From Ensifer adhaerens (GTDB taxonomy: Bacteria; Pseudomonadota; Alphaproteobacteria; Rhizobiales; Rhizobiaceae), in the NCBI RefSeq assembly GCF_020035535.1, contig NZ_CP083349.1, forward strand, positions 372,001 through 436,000: DNA of 64,000 nt, written 5' to 3'. The notes under the pieces were generated by a model that had not been told where the DNA came from, made no database searches, and saw nothing but the letters and a program-made list of their open reading frames with translations. This document shows, in pieces, positions 17,833 to 25,698 of the stretch (its first letter is position 1; each line of letters begins with the position of its first letter). Both the position numbers and the translations under genes were made by a program.

Positions 17833-17860
17833 CGATTCCACATTTAAGTAAGTGGCTGGG
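17833..17860 (-). repeat. right terminal inverted repeat of the insertion sequence
   Basis: Ends AAGTAAGTGGCTGGG; a perfect 28-bp inverted match to the left end. Confidence 0.9.
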
Positions 17861-17902
17861 GTCTTGGCCGTGGCGGCTTTTCAATTGTTTTGCGGAATCT
17901 TG

Positions 17903-18100
17903 CTATTTCTTCTGTGCCATCTGTTCGCGCCGGCGAAGTTCTTCGAGAAGATACTCGAGTTTCGAGCTCTGTCCCTCGCCATTATTGACGTAAAGATCGC
18001 GCATCGTCTTACCGATGTGAAGATTTCCATCCGGGAGATCCGCTCGCTCCCGGCCCGCCTCAACCGCAGTTTTCCAGATATGTGCTGTCGGCATCTTCAT
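17903..18100 (-). CDS. hypothetical 65-aa protein, stress-regulon candidate
   Basis: [20 protein letters not shown], then [20 protein letters not shown] and a charged helical C-terminus ([20 protein letters not shown]). The family is not recognised. AGGG precedes the ATG at 18100. An EcfG-type promoter sits 30-50 bases upstream, and the gene faces the restored csbD terminator, which supports a real leftward transcript. Confidence 0.7.
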   Translation of the reverse strand: MKMPTAHIWKTAVEAGRERADLPDGNLHIGKTMRDLYVNNGEGQSSKLEYLLEELRRREQMAQKK

Positions 18101-18128
18101 TTCGACCCTGCGTATTCCATGGGGGAAG

Positions 18129-18153
18129 AACGCCAGAGTATCGCGAAGGTTCC
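18129..18153 (-). promoter_or_regulatory. EcfG-type promoter, leftward
   Basis: On the minus strand GGAAC (18149-18153), a 16-base spacer and CGTT (18129-18132), immediately upstream of the 65-aa gene starting at 18100. Confidence 0.75.
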
Positions 18154-18269
18154 GGGCGTTTCCTGTACAAACCGTCTCGATTTGGGACTCTTTTGTCTAT
18201 CGTGGTAAATAAATCCTTACCGTTCCGTGCGGTTCAAGAATCTCGCCGTTCGCGTCTCAAATGCAATTT

Positions 18270-18294
18270 GGAACAAAGTGATAGTTGTGGCGTT
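18270..18294 (+). promoter_or_regulatory. EcfG-type promoter of the DUF1328 gene
   Basis: GGAAC (18270-18274), a 16-base spacer and CGTT (18291-18294), about 35 bases before the ATG at 18328. Confidence 0.8.
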
Positions 18295-18327
18295 TGCTTT
18301 GCAGTCATGCAGGCAAGGAGAATTGCT

Positions 18328-18492
18328 ATGTTATACTATGCGCTTGTCTTCCTCGTTGTGGCAATCATAGCGGGTGTACTTGGTTTTGGCGGAATCGCGG
18401 GTACGTCCGCGGGTATCGCCCAGATCCTTTTCTTCCTCTTTCTCGCCTTCCTGGTGATCTCGCTTGTCGCTGGTCTCGTGCGTCGAGGCTGA
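18328..18492 (+). CDS. DUF1328 (YtjA-family) small membrane protein
   Basis: 54 aa: [20 protein letters not shown], then [20 protein letters not shown] and a short basic end. This is the standard DUF1328 layout of two helices joined by a Gly/Ala-rich turn. AAGGAG stands 7 bases before the ATG at 18328. The EcfG-type promoter makes it a general stress gene; molecular function is unknown. Confidence 0.9.
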   Translation: MLYYALVFLVVAIIAGVLGFGGIAGTSAGIAQILFFLFLAFLVISLVAGLVRRG

Positions 18493-18645
18493 CAGGGGCG
18501 GTCGCAAACCTGAGTGGGTTCGACATGGGCGGCGGCAACGTCGCCCTTCTTGCTTCGGCGAGAGGCGTCGTCTTGCTTGCCCTTCAAGGTCCGCTTGGCT
18601 ATTGATGCCGAAATCGCAGCTTTTGCCCTGAGGATACCGAACATC

Positions 18646-19149
18646 ATGAAATCGCTGGAACTGCTCGTCGAGCGGATCATCCTCTCCAGCCGCTGGCTCC
18701 TCGTCATTTTCTATCTCGGTCTCGTCGCGGCACTTGCGCTTTACGGCGTATCCTTCATCTACAAGTTCCTGAAAATCGCGAGCATGGTCTTCGTCTACGA
18801 CGATGCCCAGATGATCCTGGCGATGCTCGGTCTGATCGACGCCGCGCTGGTCGCGAGCCTGATCGTCATGGTGATGATTTCCGGCTACGAGAATTTCGTC
18901 AGCCGCTTTGACGAGGGCGATGCCGAGGTTTCGTTCCTTGGCAAGCTCGATGCCGGCAGCCTCAAGATCAAGGTTGCTTCTTCGATCGTCGCCATCTCAT
19001 CGATCCATCTGCTGCAGATCTTCCTGAACACGCAGCAATATTCGAGCGAGCAATTGATGTGGGCGACAATCATGCATCTCGCCTTCGTCGTCTCCGCCGT
19101 ACTGCTCGGCTATCTCGAGCAGATCATGAATGCACTGAAGAAGAAGTGA
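18646..19149 (+). CDS. YqhA/UPF0114-family membrane protein
   Basis: 167 aa. The opening ELLVERIILSSRWLLVIFYL and the segment VMISGYENFVSRFDEGD are characteristic of UPF0114. Three to four membrane helices are predicted. The role is unknown. The start ATG 18646 fits the family; an upstream in-frame start at 18514 would add unrelated residues. It is followed after 65 bases by the FAD oxidoreductase gene. Confidence 0.88.
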   Translation: MKSLELLVERIILSSRWLLVIFYLGLVAALALYGVSFIYKFLKIASMVFVYDDAQMILAMLGLIDAALVASLIVMVMISGYENFVSRFDEGDAEVSFLGKLDAGSLKIKVASSIVAISSIHLLQIFLNTQQYSSEQLMWATIMHLAFVVSAVLLGYLEQIMNALKKK

Positions 19150-19214
19150 CGTTTGGCGCCGTGGCTTGAGCGAAGCCGCGGCTTGTCTTGATCGAAAAAA
19201 CGGGGCAGCCGCAC

Positions 19215-20468
19215 ATGAAGACTGACGTAGTGGTTCTCGGCGCCGGCATCGTCGGTATTTCCACCGCCATCCATCTGGCGCGGCGCGGCAAATCGGTGGT
19301 GCTTCTCGATCGCCGCGGCGCCGGTGAGGAAACTTCCTATGGCAACGCCGGTCTGATCCAGCGCGAGGGTGTGTTTCCCTATGGCTTCCCGCATGATTTC
19401 GGCGCGCTGTTTCGCTACGCGTTGAACAATACCATCGACGCCCACTACCACTTCCGTGCCCTGCCAGGACTGGTGCCGTTCCTGGCGCGCTACTGGTGGC
19501 ACTCCGGATTTACCCAGCACCAGCGCATCGCCCATCTCTATGCGCCGCTGATCGAGCACTCGATCAGCGAGCACCAGGACCTGATCGAGGCGTCCGGCGC
19601 GGGCGAGTTGATCCGCAAGGACGGCTGGATGAAGGTGTTCCGCACGGAGAAGCAGCGGGATGCCGCCTACAAGGAAGCGGAAAAGCTCTCGGCCGGCTTC
19701 GGCGTCAACCACCAGAAGCTCTCGACCAGCGAACTGAAGACGATCGAACCGTCGATCCGGGCCGATCTCGTCGGTGGCCTGCGCTGGAGCGACCCCTGGT
19801 CGATCCGTGACCCGCACAGCCTCAACAAAGCCTATCTTGCTTATTTCCAGTCGCTCGGCGGACGGTTGGTTTCCGGCGATGCCGCCACGACCGAACATGT
19901 GCTCGAAGGTCCCGGCTGGCGCGTCGCCACACCGGAGGGGCCGCTCGAAACCCGTGAGGTCGTCGTGGCGCTCGGTCCTTGGGCCGACACGGTTACCCGC
20001 AAACTCGGCTATCATTTCCCGCTCGCGGTCAAGCGCGGCTATCACATGCATTATGGCATGCAGGAGGGCGCTCAGCTCAACAACTGGGTGCTCGACGCCG
20101 AAAGGGGGTACTTCCTGGCGCCGATGCTGCGCGGCGTCCGACTCACGACCGGTGCCGAATTTGCCTGGCGCGACGCACCGAAGACGCCGGTACAATTGAC
20201 GCGCGCCGAGCGGGTGGCGCGTGAATTCTTCCCGCTCGCCGAACGCCGCGACGAAGAGCCGTGGATGGGCGCGCGTCCCTGCACGCCGGACATGATGCCT
20301 GTTATCGGCAAGGCGCCGCGCCACGAGGGCCTGTGGTTTGCCTTTGGCCATGCGCATCACGGCATGACGCTCGGTCCGGTGACCGGCCGGGCACTGGCGG
20401 AAGCCATGACCGGAGAAAAGACGGTCATCGATATCGCACCCTATCGCCCCGAGCGCTTCCTGGCCTGA
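19215..20468 (+). CDS. FAD-dependent D-amino-acid dehydrogenase-type oxidoreductase (DadA-like)
   Basis: 417 aa. The dinucleotide-binding motif VVVLGAGIVGISTAIHLARR is at the N-terminus, followed by GEETSYGNAGLIQ. The C-terminal FAD contact region FAFGHAHHGMTLGPVTGRA is typical of the DAO/DadA family. Likely substrate is a D-amino acid or another secondary amine, with electrons passed to the respiratory chain; specificity cannot be read from sequence. A hairpin terminator follows at 20501. Confidence 0.88.
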   Translation: MKTDVVVLGAGIVGISTAIHLARRGKSVVLLDRRGAGEETSYGNAGLIQREGVFPYGFPHDFGALFRYALNNTIDAHYHFRALPGLVPFLARYWWHSGFTQHQRIAHLYAPLIEHSISEHQDLIEASGAGELIRKDGWMKVFRTEKQRDAAYKEAEKLSAGFGVNHQKLSTSELKTIEPSIRADLVGGLRWSDPWSIRDPHSLNKAYLAYFQSLGGRLVSGDAATTEHVLEGPGWRVATPEGPLETREVVVALGPWADTVTRKLGYHFPLAVKRGYHMHYGMQEGAQLNNWVLDAERGYFLAPMLRGVRLTTGAEFAWRDAPKTPVQLTRAERVAREFFPLAERRDEEPWMGARPCTPDMMPVIGKAPRHEGLWFAFGHAHHGMTLGPVTGRALAEAMTGEKTVIDIAPYRPERFLA

Positions 20469-20500
20469 AGCAAATGCATCGACTCAAGATCAAGTAGGTG

Positions 20501-20531
20501 AAAAGGCCAGAAGCATCGTTTCCGGCCTTTT
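20501..20531. terminator. bidirectional terminator between convergent genes
   Basis: AAAAGGCC and GGCCTTTT flank a 15-base loop, with A- and T-runs suited to both directions. Confidence 0.75.
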
Positions 20532-20549
20532 CATTTCTGGCAGATCGTC

Positions 20550-21290
20550 TCAGGCGTTGGTGCCGCCATCGATGGTGAACTCGGCGCCGGTGACGCTGCG
20601 GCCGTCAGGTCCCGCAAGCCAGGCGACCACGCCCGCGACGTCACTTGCCTCGTTGAAGCGCGGGATCGCCATCAGCCCCCGCTGCGGACCAGCGTGTTCA
20701 CCATCGGCAGGGTTCATGTCCGTATCCGTCGAGCCGGGATGGACGACATTCACGGTAATCCCTCTTGGCCCAAGGTCGCGTGCCACCGCCTTGGTAAATC
20801 CGATAAGGGCGCTCTTGCTGAGCACATAGAGGCTCATGCCCGGCCAGGGAACGCGGGCGGCGAGATTGCTGCCGATCGAGACGACGCGTCCGCCCTCTGG
20901 CATATGGGCGGCTGCGGCGCGTGTCGCCAGAAACACCGCCTTCACGTTGATGTCGATCGTCCGGTCAAAATCCTCCGCGGTCACCTCCGTCACCGTTCCT
21001 GCATCGAACACGCCGGCATTGTTGACGAGGATGTCGATGCGGCCGTGTTTCTCGGCAACCGTGCCGACAGCGGCCTCGACCGCGCCCGGGTCGCGGTTGT
21101 CCGCCTGGATCGCCAGTGCGCTGCCGCCGGCCTTGGTCATTTCCGCCACCAGCGCCTCGGCCTTCTCCTTGGACTGGCTGTAGGTCACCGCAACGGTTGC
21201 GCCTTCGTCCGCCAGGCGCCTTGCGATCGCAGCGCCGATGCCGCGGCTGCCGCCCGTTACCAGGGCCACCTTGTTTTTCAAACTCGTCAC
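20550..21290 (-). CDS. SDR-family NAD(P)-dependent oxidoreductase
   Basis: 246 aa classical short-chain dehydrogenase. It has cofactor motif TGGSRGIGAAIARR, NNAG in DILVNNAGVFDAG, catalytic YxxxK in SLYVLSKSALIGF, and the C-terminal DVAGVVAWLAGPDGRSVTGA. The substrate is unknown. The GTG at 21290 is preceded at 6 bases by GGAGA; the ATG at 21302 is an alternative. It is divergent from a TetR-family gene and two matching palindromes lie in the gap, so it is probably that repressor's target. Confidence 0.88.
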   Translation of the reverse strand: MTSLKNKVALVTGGSRGIGAAIARRLADEGATVAVTYSQSKEKAEALVAEMTKAGGSALAIQADNRDPGAVEAAVGTVAEKHGRIDILVNNAGVFDAGTVTEVTAEDFDRTIDINVKAVFLATRAAAAHMPEGGRVVSIGSNLAARVPWPGMSLYVLSKSALIGFTKAVARDLGPRGITVNVVHPGSTDTDMNPADGEHAGPQRGLMAIPRFNEASDVAGVVAWLAGPDGRSVTGAEFTIDGGTNA

Positions 21291-21305
21291 TGGTCTCTCC
21301 ATATT

Positions 21306-21321
21306 TGTAGTGATCGATACA
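21306..21321. promoter_or_regulatory. putative TetR operator 1
   Basis: TGTAGTGATCGATACA fits TGTA-N2-GATC-N2-TACA and lies directly before the SDR start. Confidence 0.6.
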
Positions 21322-21362
21322 TATATGGAGAGACGACTTGCCAGCTGCTGTCAAGCGATTTA

Positions 21363-21378
21363 TGTATTGATCGATACA
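21363..21378. promoter_or_regulatory. putative TetR operator 2
   Basis: TGTATTGATCGATACA, a near-perfect palindrome sharing TGATCGATACA with operator 1. It lies 17 bases before the TetR-family start, as expected for autoregulation. Confidence 0.65.
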
Positions 21379-21395
21379 GAAAGGAAGTTGCCTCC

Positions 21396-22013
21396 ATGTC
21401 CCGCGGCCGTCCACGCAATTTTTCCCGAGAGGAGGCGCTTGCGAGCGCCATGCAGCTCTTCTGGGACAAGGGCTACGACAACACGTCGCTGACCGATCTG
21501 ACCCAGGCCATGGGCTTGAAGCCACCGAGCCTCTACGCCGCTTTCGGCAGCAAGGCGCAGCTCTTCATCGAGGCGGTCGATCTCTATGGCCGGACAGACG
21601 GCGCCGGCATCTGGGATGAACTGGAAACGGTGCCGACTGCCAGGGCAGCGGTACATGACCTCTTGAGACGAACCGCCGACAATTTCACCCGCGGCGGCGA
21701 ACCGCGCGGCTGCATGGTCGTGCTCTCGGCGCCACAGATGGCGGGTGGGGATGCGGAGGTCTGCGAGGCGTTGAAGCTGCGCCGGCTTGAGAAGCAGGTC
21801 GCGTTGGAGCAGCGCTTCGAGCGCGCTGTTGCGGAGGGCGATCTGCCCGAGGGCACGCCGTGCGCGGCAATCGCGGCCTATGTCGCCTCGCTCCAGCACG
21901 GCATGTCGATCGAAGCCCGCGATGGCGCAACCCGAGAAACCTTGTTGGCGATCGCCGACTGCGCCGCTGCCGGCTGGGACGCCATGATCGGGGCATCGAT
22001 CAAGCGAACCTGA
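21396..22013 (+). CDS. TetR-family transcriptional repressor
   Basis: 205 aa. The DNA-binding domain is RNFSREEALASAMQLFWDKG with the helix-turn-helix TSLTDLTQAMGLKPPSLYAA. The C-terminal ligand domain includes the subfamily marker GGEPRGCMVVLSAP. ATG 21396 follows AAGGAAG. The divergent SDR gene and the paired palindromes suggest it represses both genes and is released by a small molecule the SDR may act on. Confidence 0.9.
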   Translation: MSRGRPRNFSREEALASAMQLFWDKGYDNTSLTDLTQAMGLKPPSLYAAFGSKAQLFIEAVDLYGRTDGAGIWDELETVPTARAAVHDLLRRTADNFTRGGEPRGCMVVLSAPQMAGGDAEVCEALKLRRLEKQVALEQRFERAVAEGDLPEGTPCAAIAAYVASLQHGMSIEARDGATRETLLAIADCAAAGWDAMIGASIKRT

Positions 22014-22076
22014 GCGATTGTTTTGAGCGCGAAGGGCCGGAGGGAAATCCCTCCAGCCATTGGCGTCGGCTAGCCG

Positions 22077-22535
22077 TTACTGTGCCGGCTGGGTCATGTT
22101 GGGCGTGGTACCGGGCGTAGAGTTCGGGGTCGAGCCCTGCGTCTCCGGTGCCTGCTGCGGCGTCGATTCGGGTGCCGGCTGGGTGGTCGTTACGCCGGAA
22201 GGTGCCGCGCTGTTATCGGCCGGAGGCGTTGCCTGGTTCGTCGTGCCGGGTGTCGCTGTGCCCGGGGCCGTCGTATCCGGCGTTGCCTGGCCGGTGGCCG
22301 GCTGATCCGTGGTCGGCGGCGGCGCTGCGGTATTGGCCGTATCGCGGCTCAGTTCAGCCGGCAACCATGCGATCAGCGCCAGCACGAGGCCGGCGAGCAG
22401 GATGATGACGATCGGCCAGTTGCTGCGCGAACGGGCCGGAGGCACATCACTCATCGGCGTTTGCGTCTGTGGCAGAGGCTGCCCGGTCACCGGATCGATC
22501 ACCGGCTTGTCCTTGAACTCTTCGTGCTGGTTCAT
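22077..22535 (-). CDS. membrane-anchored Pro/Thr/Ala-rich protein, stress-regulon candidate
   Basis: 152 aa. A short cytoplasmic part (DPVTGQPLPQTQTPMSDVPP) leads to one helix, NWPIVIILLAGLVLALIAWL. About 90 residues of low-complexity P/T/A/Q follow (TAAPPPTTDQPATGQATPDT and similar) and should face the periplasm. The family is not recognised. The ATG at 22535 has AAGGATGA upstream; an ATG at 22544 is too close to it. An EcfG-type promoter at 22670 points at the gene. Confidence 0.75.
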   Translation of the reverse strand: MNQHEEFKDKPVIDPVTGQPLPQTQTPMSDVPPARSRSNWPIVIILLAGLVLALIAWLPAELSRDTANTAAPPPTTDQPATGQATPDTTAPGTATPGTTNQATPPADNSAAPSGVTTTQPAPESTPQQAPETQGSTPNSTPGTTPNMTQPAQ

Positions 22536-22669
22536 TGCGTTCATCCTTTTCTTGGCGTCCTCCTGGCCTCAGGCGGCTGCTCCTGAACCTTCCCGGGCAG
22601 CCGTGGGCAGCGGATTTCGCGCCGTCGCGAAGCGACAAGGGCGCCCGGAGGGCGCGTGACATAACCGTA

Positions 22670-22694
22670 AACGCGTGAAAATTTGCAATGTTCC
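22670..22694 (-). promoter_or_regulatory. EcfG-type promoter, leftward
   Basis: On the minus strand GGAAC (22690-22694), a 16-base spacer and CGTT (22670-22673). The downstream gene on that strand begins at 22535. Confidence 0.75.
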
Positions 22695-22791
22695 GGTCGC
22701 TACAACCCAAGGGACGTTTGCGCGCCGCCGCCGGCTTTACAGCCATCGTTTCGGCTGCAAGAAATAGAGCGCGCATGGAGGATGAGGCGGC

Positions 22792-23931
22792 ATGAGCGAT
22801 ACAGCGTTTAACGGGGGCACTTTTGTCGGCCGCGTTTGGCGTCCCGATCTCGGCGGGCCGTCGCTTGTCACGATCCGTGACGGCGCGCTCATCGACATCA
22901 CCTCGAAAGAGACGCCGACCATGCGCGACCTGTTTGAGCTCCCGGATCCGGTCGCACATCTGCGCTCCGTTTCCGGCGAGCGCCTCGCCCCGCTTGACGC
23001 GTGTCTCGCGCAAAGGGCCGACGCATCGATCCTGCATCTCATCGCGCCCTGCGACCTGCAGGCGGTGAAGGCCTGCGGGGTGACTTTCGCGCGCTCGATG
23101 ATCGAGCGCGTCATCGAGGAGCGGGCGGCGGGCGATGCGTCCCGGGCCGAAGCGATCCGCAGCCGCGTCACTGCCGTCATCGGCGACAGCCTGCGCAACC
23201 TGAAGCCCGGCTCTCAAGAAGCAGCCCGCGTCAAGGCAGCGCTCCAGGAGGAGGGCGTGTGGTCGCAATATCTGGAGGTCGGCATCGGCCCGGATGCCGA
23301 AGTCTTCACCAAGGCCCAGGTGCTCTCGGCGGTGGGCCCCGGCGCCGATGTCGGCCTGCACCCCGCCTCGCGCTGGAACAATCCGGAGCCGGAGATCGTG
23401 CTTGCGGTTTCATCGAGCGGCCAGGTCAAGGGCGCCACGCTCGGCAACGACGTCAACCTGCGCGACATCGAGGGCCGCTCCGCGCTGCTTCTCGGCAAGG
23501 CCAAGGACAACAACGCCTCCTGCGCCATCGGCCCCTTCATCCGCTTCTTCGACGAAACCTACACGATCGACGATGTGCGCAAGGCCGAACTCACCCTGGT
23601 CGTCGAAGGCGAGGACGGCTACAGGCTCACGGGCCGGAGTTCGATGGCGGAAATCAGCCGTGACCCGCTCGATCTTGTCGCCCAGACCATCGGTCCGCAC
23701 CACCAATATCCCGATGGCGTGATGCTGTTCATGGGCACGCTCTTTGCCCCTGTCGAAGACCGCGACGAACCGGGGCAGGGCTTTACCCACAAGCTCGGCG
23801 ATGTGGTGACGATCGCCAACGCCGAACTCGGCCGGTTGACCAACACCGTCACGCTTTCGACCGAATGCACGCCCTGGAGCTTCGGCGCGGCGTCGTTGAT
23901 GCGCAATCTGGCGAGGCGCGGCCTGCTCTAG
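22792..23931 (+). CDS. fumarylacetoacetate hydrolase-family protein
   Basis: 379 aa. The FAH fold is suggested by VTFARSMIERVIEERA, the metal-ligand pattern NNPEPEIVLAVSSSGQVKGA, GNDVNLRDIEG, and a C-terminal segment with FTHKLGDVVTIANAELGRL. These enzymes hydrolyse or dehydrate 2-keto acids, often sugar or aromatic breakdown products; which one cannot be told. The N-terminal 120 residues are longer than in minimal FAH proteins. The ATG at 22792 is used. No catabolic partner genes are adjacent. Confidence 0.85.
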   Translation: MSDTAFNGGTFVGRVWRPDLGGPSLVTIRDGALIDITSKETPTMRDLFELPDPVAHLRSVSGERLAPLDACLAQRADASILHLIAPCDLQAVKACGVTFARSMIERVIEERAAGDASRAEAIRSRVTAVIGDSLRNLKPGSQEAARVKAALQEEGVWSQYLEVGIGPDAEVFTKAQVLSAVGPGADVGLHPASRWNNPEPEIVLAVSSSGQVKGATLGNDVNLRDIEGRSALLLGKAKDNNASCAIGPFIRFFDETYTIDDVRKAELTLVVEGEDGYRLTGRSSMAEISRDPLDLVAQTIGPHHQYPDGVMLFMGTLFAPVEDRDEPGQGFTHKLGDVVTIANAELGRLTNTVTLSTECTPWSFGAASLMRNLARRGLL

Positions 23932-23959
23932 CGCGGCCCGCGGTTCCGGCAGCAAGCGG

Positions 23960-24208
23960 CTACGTCATCTTCCGCATGATCCAGAGAGTCCGGCCCGGAT
24001 GGGCGATGTCGGGCACGATTTGAAGGCGTGCATCGTCTTTCAGTCGTTCCGCTTCTGCGTCGTCGAGGAACAGGACCTGCTGATCGGTTTCGTTCGCATT
24101 CGGCGTAATCCACCAGTGCCGATCCTCACAACAAAGGCCGGCTTCCGGGTTTTCCTGGATGTACTCGATCGCATATTCGGCGTCCGTCTTTCTGCCAGAA
24201 TCGAACAT
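23960..24208 (-). CDS. hypothetical protein, 82 aa
   Basis: An acidic small protein, MFDSGRKTDAEYAIEYIQEN through WWITPNANETDQ to TLWIMRKMT. No known domain is recognised. GGAGG lies 7 bases before the ATG at 24208. It converges on the FAH-family gene. Confidence 0.65.
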   Translation of the reverse strand: MFDSGRKTDAEYAIEYIQENPEAGLCCEDRHWWITPNANETDQQVLFLDDAEAERLKDDARLQIVPDIAHPGRTLWIMRKMT

Positions 24209-24458
24209 GAGCCGTCCTCCGCCTGATCGCTTGGATGGGGCGAGATTATGCGCCTGTTGCCGGACTTTGGGCAGCCAGGATCTGTTGTCCGTACATGCGT
24301 GGGGTCAACCGCGGCCTTTCAATCTGGCCGGCCGGCGCACAGGTTTGCGCGCCTGAGTTGTCTTCCTGTTGCTGGTCTGCTGTATCATACATCGCGGACG
24401 CGGCGATTTGGTTGCCAGCCGGTGGATTAGTTGAGGTCTTCTCCTACGAGACCCCGTG

Positions 24459-24698
24459 ATGGAGCGCAGCTCCTTGTCGGCCAGATACAGATTGGCGATC
24501 ATCCTGGCCGTTCTAGTGCTTGTACCGGCGGTGTGGTGGCACCTCGAAAACAATGATCCCTGCACGACGGAAGGCTGCGTGTGGATCGTCGGTTTTGGGT
24601 TTTTGGCTGTCAGTGGGGTACTCGGTCTTGTCGCGCTGTATCACGTCCTCACAATCCTCGAAGGGCTCTGGACGTCCTTTCTCTACCGCGATGAATAG
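24459..24698 (+). CDS. hypothetical two-helix membrane protein
   Basis: 79 aa with helices around LAIILAVLVLVPAVWWHLEN and GFGFLAVSGVLGLVALYHVL and two cysteines (CTTEGC) in the loop. The family is unknown. The ribosome site is weak; a GTG three bases upstream (24456) is an alternative start. It converges on the gene at 24722. Confidence 0.5.
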   Translation: MERSSLSARYRLAIILAVLVLVPAVWWHLENNDPCTTEGCVWIVGFGFLAVSGVLGLVALYHVLTILEGLWTSFLYRDE

Positions 24699-24721
24699 GC
24701 CTCGTCGCCGCTCCTCGGCCA

Positions 24722-24988
24722 CTAGTGCCGGCTGTTCTCTGACGCAAGCTCCAAAAAACGTCCAACCGACCAGAGGTAGTTCACAATCTCCAGCTTCAGG
24801 GGATCGGGGTTGCCGTACTTCTCTTGAATCCGGTCGAGCGTCTCGATCGCGCTGTCCTGCTCGTCTGCATCCCCAATCACGTAGCTGTCGTGCCCCACGG
24901 CGGTGATGTCGCACCCGGATTCAATCACCTCGTCTACGAAGGTGGGAATTTCACTGGGCTCCATATGGCGGTGGATGTTTTCAGGCAT
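24722..24988 (-). CDS. hypothetical protein, 88 aa
   Basis: MPENIHRHMEPSEIPTFVDE, then IESGCDITAVGHDSYVIGDA and a helical end NYLWSVGRFLELASENSRH. Soluble and unassigned. GGAGG stands 7 bases before the ATG at 24988; the longer frame to 25105 has no ribosome site. Confidence 0.65.
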   Translation of the reverse strand: MPENIHRHMEPSEIPTFVDEVIESGCDITAVGHDSYVIGDADEQDSAIETLDRIQEKYGNPDPLKLEIVNYLWSVGRFLELASENSRH

Positions 24989-25594
24989 ATTAGGTCCTCC
25001 TTTGAGGCCGCTGGGCGCATAGTGCTGGTGTGAATGCGCGGCAGGGCCCATCTCGGGTGGACCCCAGAGCGTATGGGGCGTGCGCTCTGGGATCACTGGC
25101 GCCAATGACGGAAGGCTGTCCGATTCGGGGTTGGCGCTAAGTGAGGATGGCCGGTGAATTGGGCACGAGCAACGCCGCTAGGACCTTTGCGTGAACGCGC
25201 CAGACCTAAGTCCGGGTTTTCCAGTTTTCTGGTCCACGCAAGGAAATGGCCCCGCCGTCACCAGGGCCATGAAAGACTGTGCCGCTCAAAGGGTGGACGT
25301 CGCGGGATCGTTCGCAAGACGTCGTCCGCCGCGTCGATCAGGGGTTCCGTGATATCTTCAGGTGATAAATTCTCTCGCGTGTGAAGATGCTATCATCCGT
25401 CACGAGGGCTCCGCGCTGGCGGCTGCCTGCAATACCGGCCTGCTCGCGCACATCGCGGATAGCGTCGACGGGCCGCCTGTCTCAGGAAATCGTTGAAAAT
25501 CAAGGGGAGCCAGTCGCAATATCACGCCACACTGCAGGGCTGAGATTGTCTCAGCCTGATCTGTTCATTCTTCAATTCTGCGAGATAGAACCGT
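24989..25594. other. 606-bp region without a supported gene, left of the integration site
   Basis: Only short frames without start signals are seen. One frame at 25380-25490 ends in ADSVDGPPVSGNR and could be a gene remnant. GGCTGAGA-TTG-TCTCAGCC near 25538-25556 is a perfect 8-bp hairpin downstream of the tRNA fragment on its strand; it has no T-run. Confidence 0.4.
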
Positions 25595-25643
25595 TGGCTG
25601 GGGAACCTGGATTCGAACCAGGACTAACGGAGTCAGAGTCCGT
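25595..25643 (-). tRNA. tRNA-Gln(CTG) 3' fragment at the integration junction
   Basis: Read on the minus strand, the sequence gives anticodon stem-loop ACGGA-CTCTGAC-TCCGT (anticodon CTG), the T-arm CCTGG-TTCGAAT-CCAGG, the acceptor strand TTCCCCA and an encoded CCA. The D-arm and 5' acceptor strand are absent; prophage sequence begins just beyond the anticodon stem. This is the expected duplicate left when an element integrates in the 3' half of a tRNA gene. The intact tRNA-Gln should lie at the other end of the element, outside the window. Confidence 0.85.
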
Positions 25644-25698
25644 CACGTAGCGTTGATTTAATGTCGTAATTTGGCTTCATGTTGCAGTCATGTTGCAG

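Larger units (their letters stand above)
15978..17860 (-). mobile_element. 1.88-kb insertion sequence, family not assigned
   Basis: The element has 28-bp perfect terminal inverted repeats, one transposase-like gene, and an 8-bp direct repeat GTCTTGGC on both sides (15970-15977 and 17861-17868). Because the ends carry runs of C and G, the duplication can be read as 6 to 10 bp; 8 bp gives termini CCCAGCC...GGCTGGG. It sits in the terminator loop between csbD and the gene at 17903. The perfect repeats suggest recent insertion. Confidence 0.85.
15958..17881. terminator. csbD terminator interrupted by an insertion sequence
   Basis: The left half AAAAGCCGCC (15958-15967) and the right half GGCGGCTTTT (17872-17881) are exact reverse complements. 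Removing 15978-17860 and one copy of the flanking duplication restores a hairpin with a GTCTTGGC-containing loop and T/A-runs on both sides. The restored structure would serve csbD and the convergent gene at 17903. Confidence 0.75.

Noticed and set aside
17852..18208. 118-codon rightward frame after the insertion sequence
   Set aside because: Opposite a better-supported leftward gene (17903-18100) that has its own EcfG promoter and ribosome site.
19110..20360. 416-codon frame antisense to the DadA-like gene
   Set aside because: Shadow of the real FAD enzyme; no family features.
24235..24459. Short rightward frames before the 79-aa membrane gene
   Set aside because: No ribosome site, no domain and conflicting overlapping frames.
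25381..25650. A + strand frame of 89 codons ending in GEPGFEPGLTESESVT
   Set aside because: That peptide is the familiar false translation of a tRNA T-arm and anticodon arm; the bases are the tRNA-Gln fragment on the other strand.
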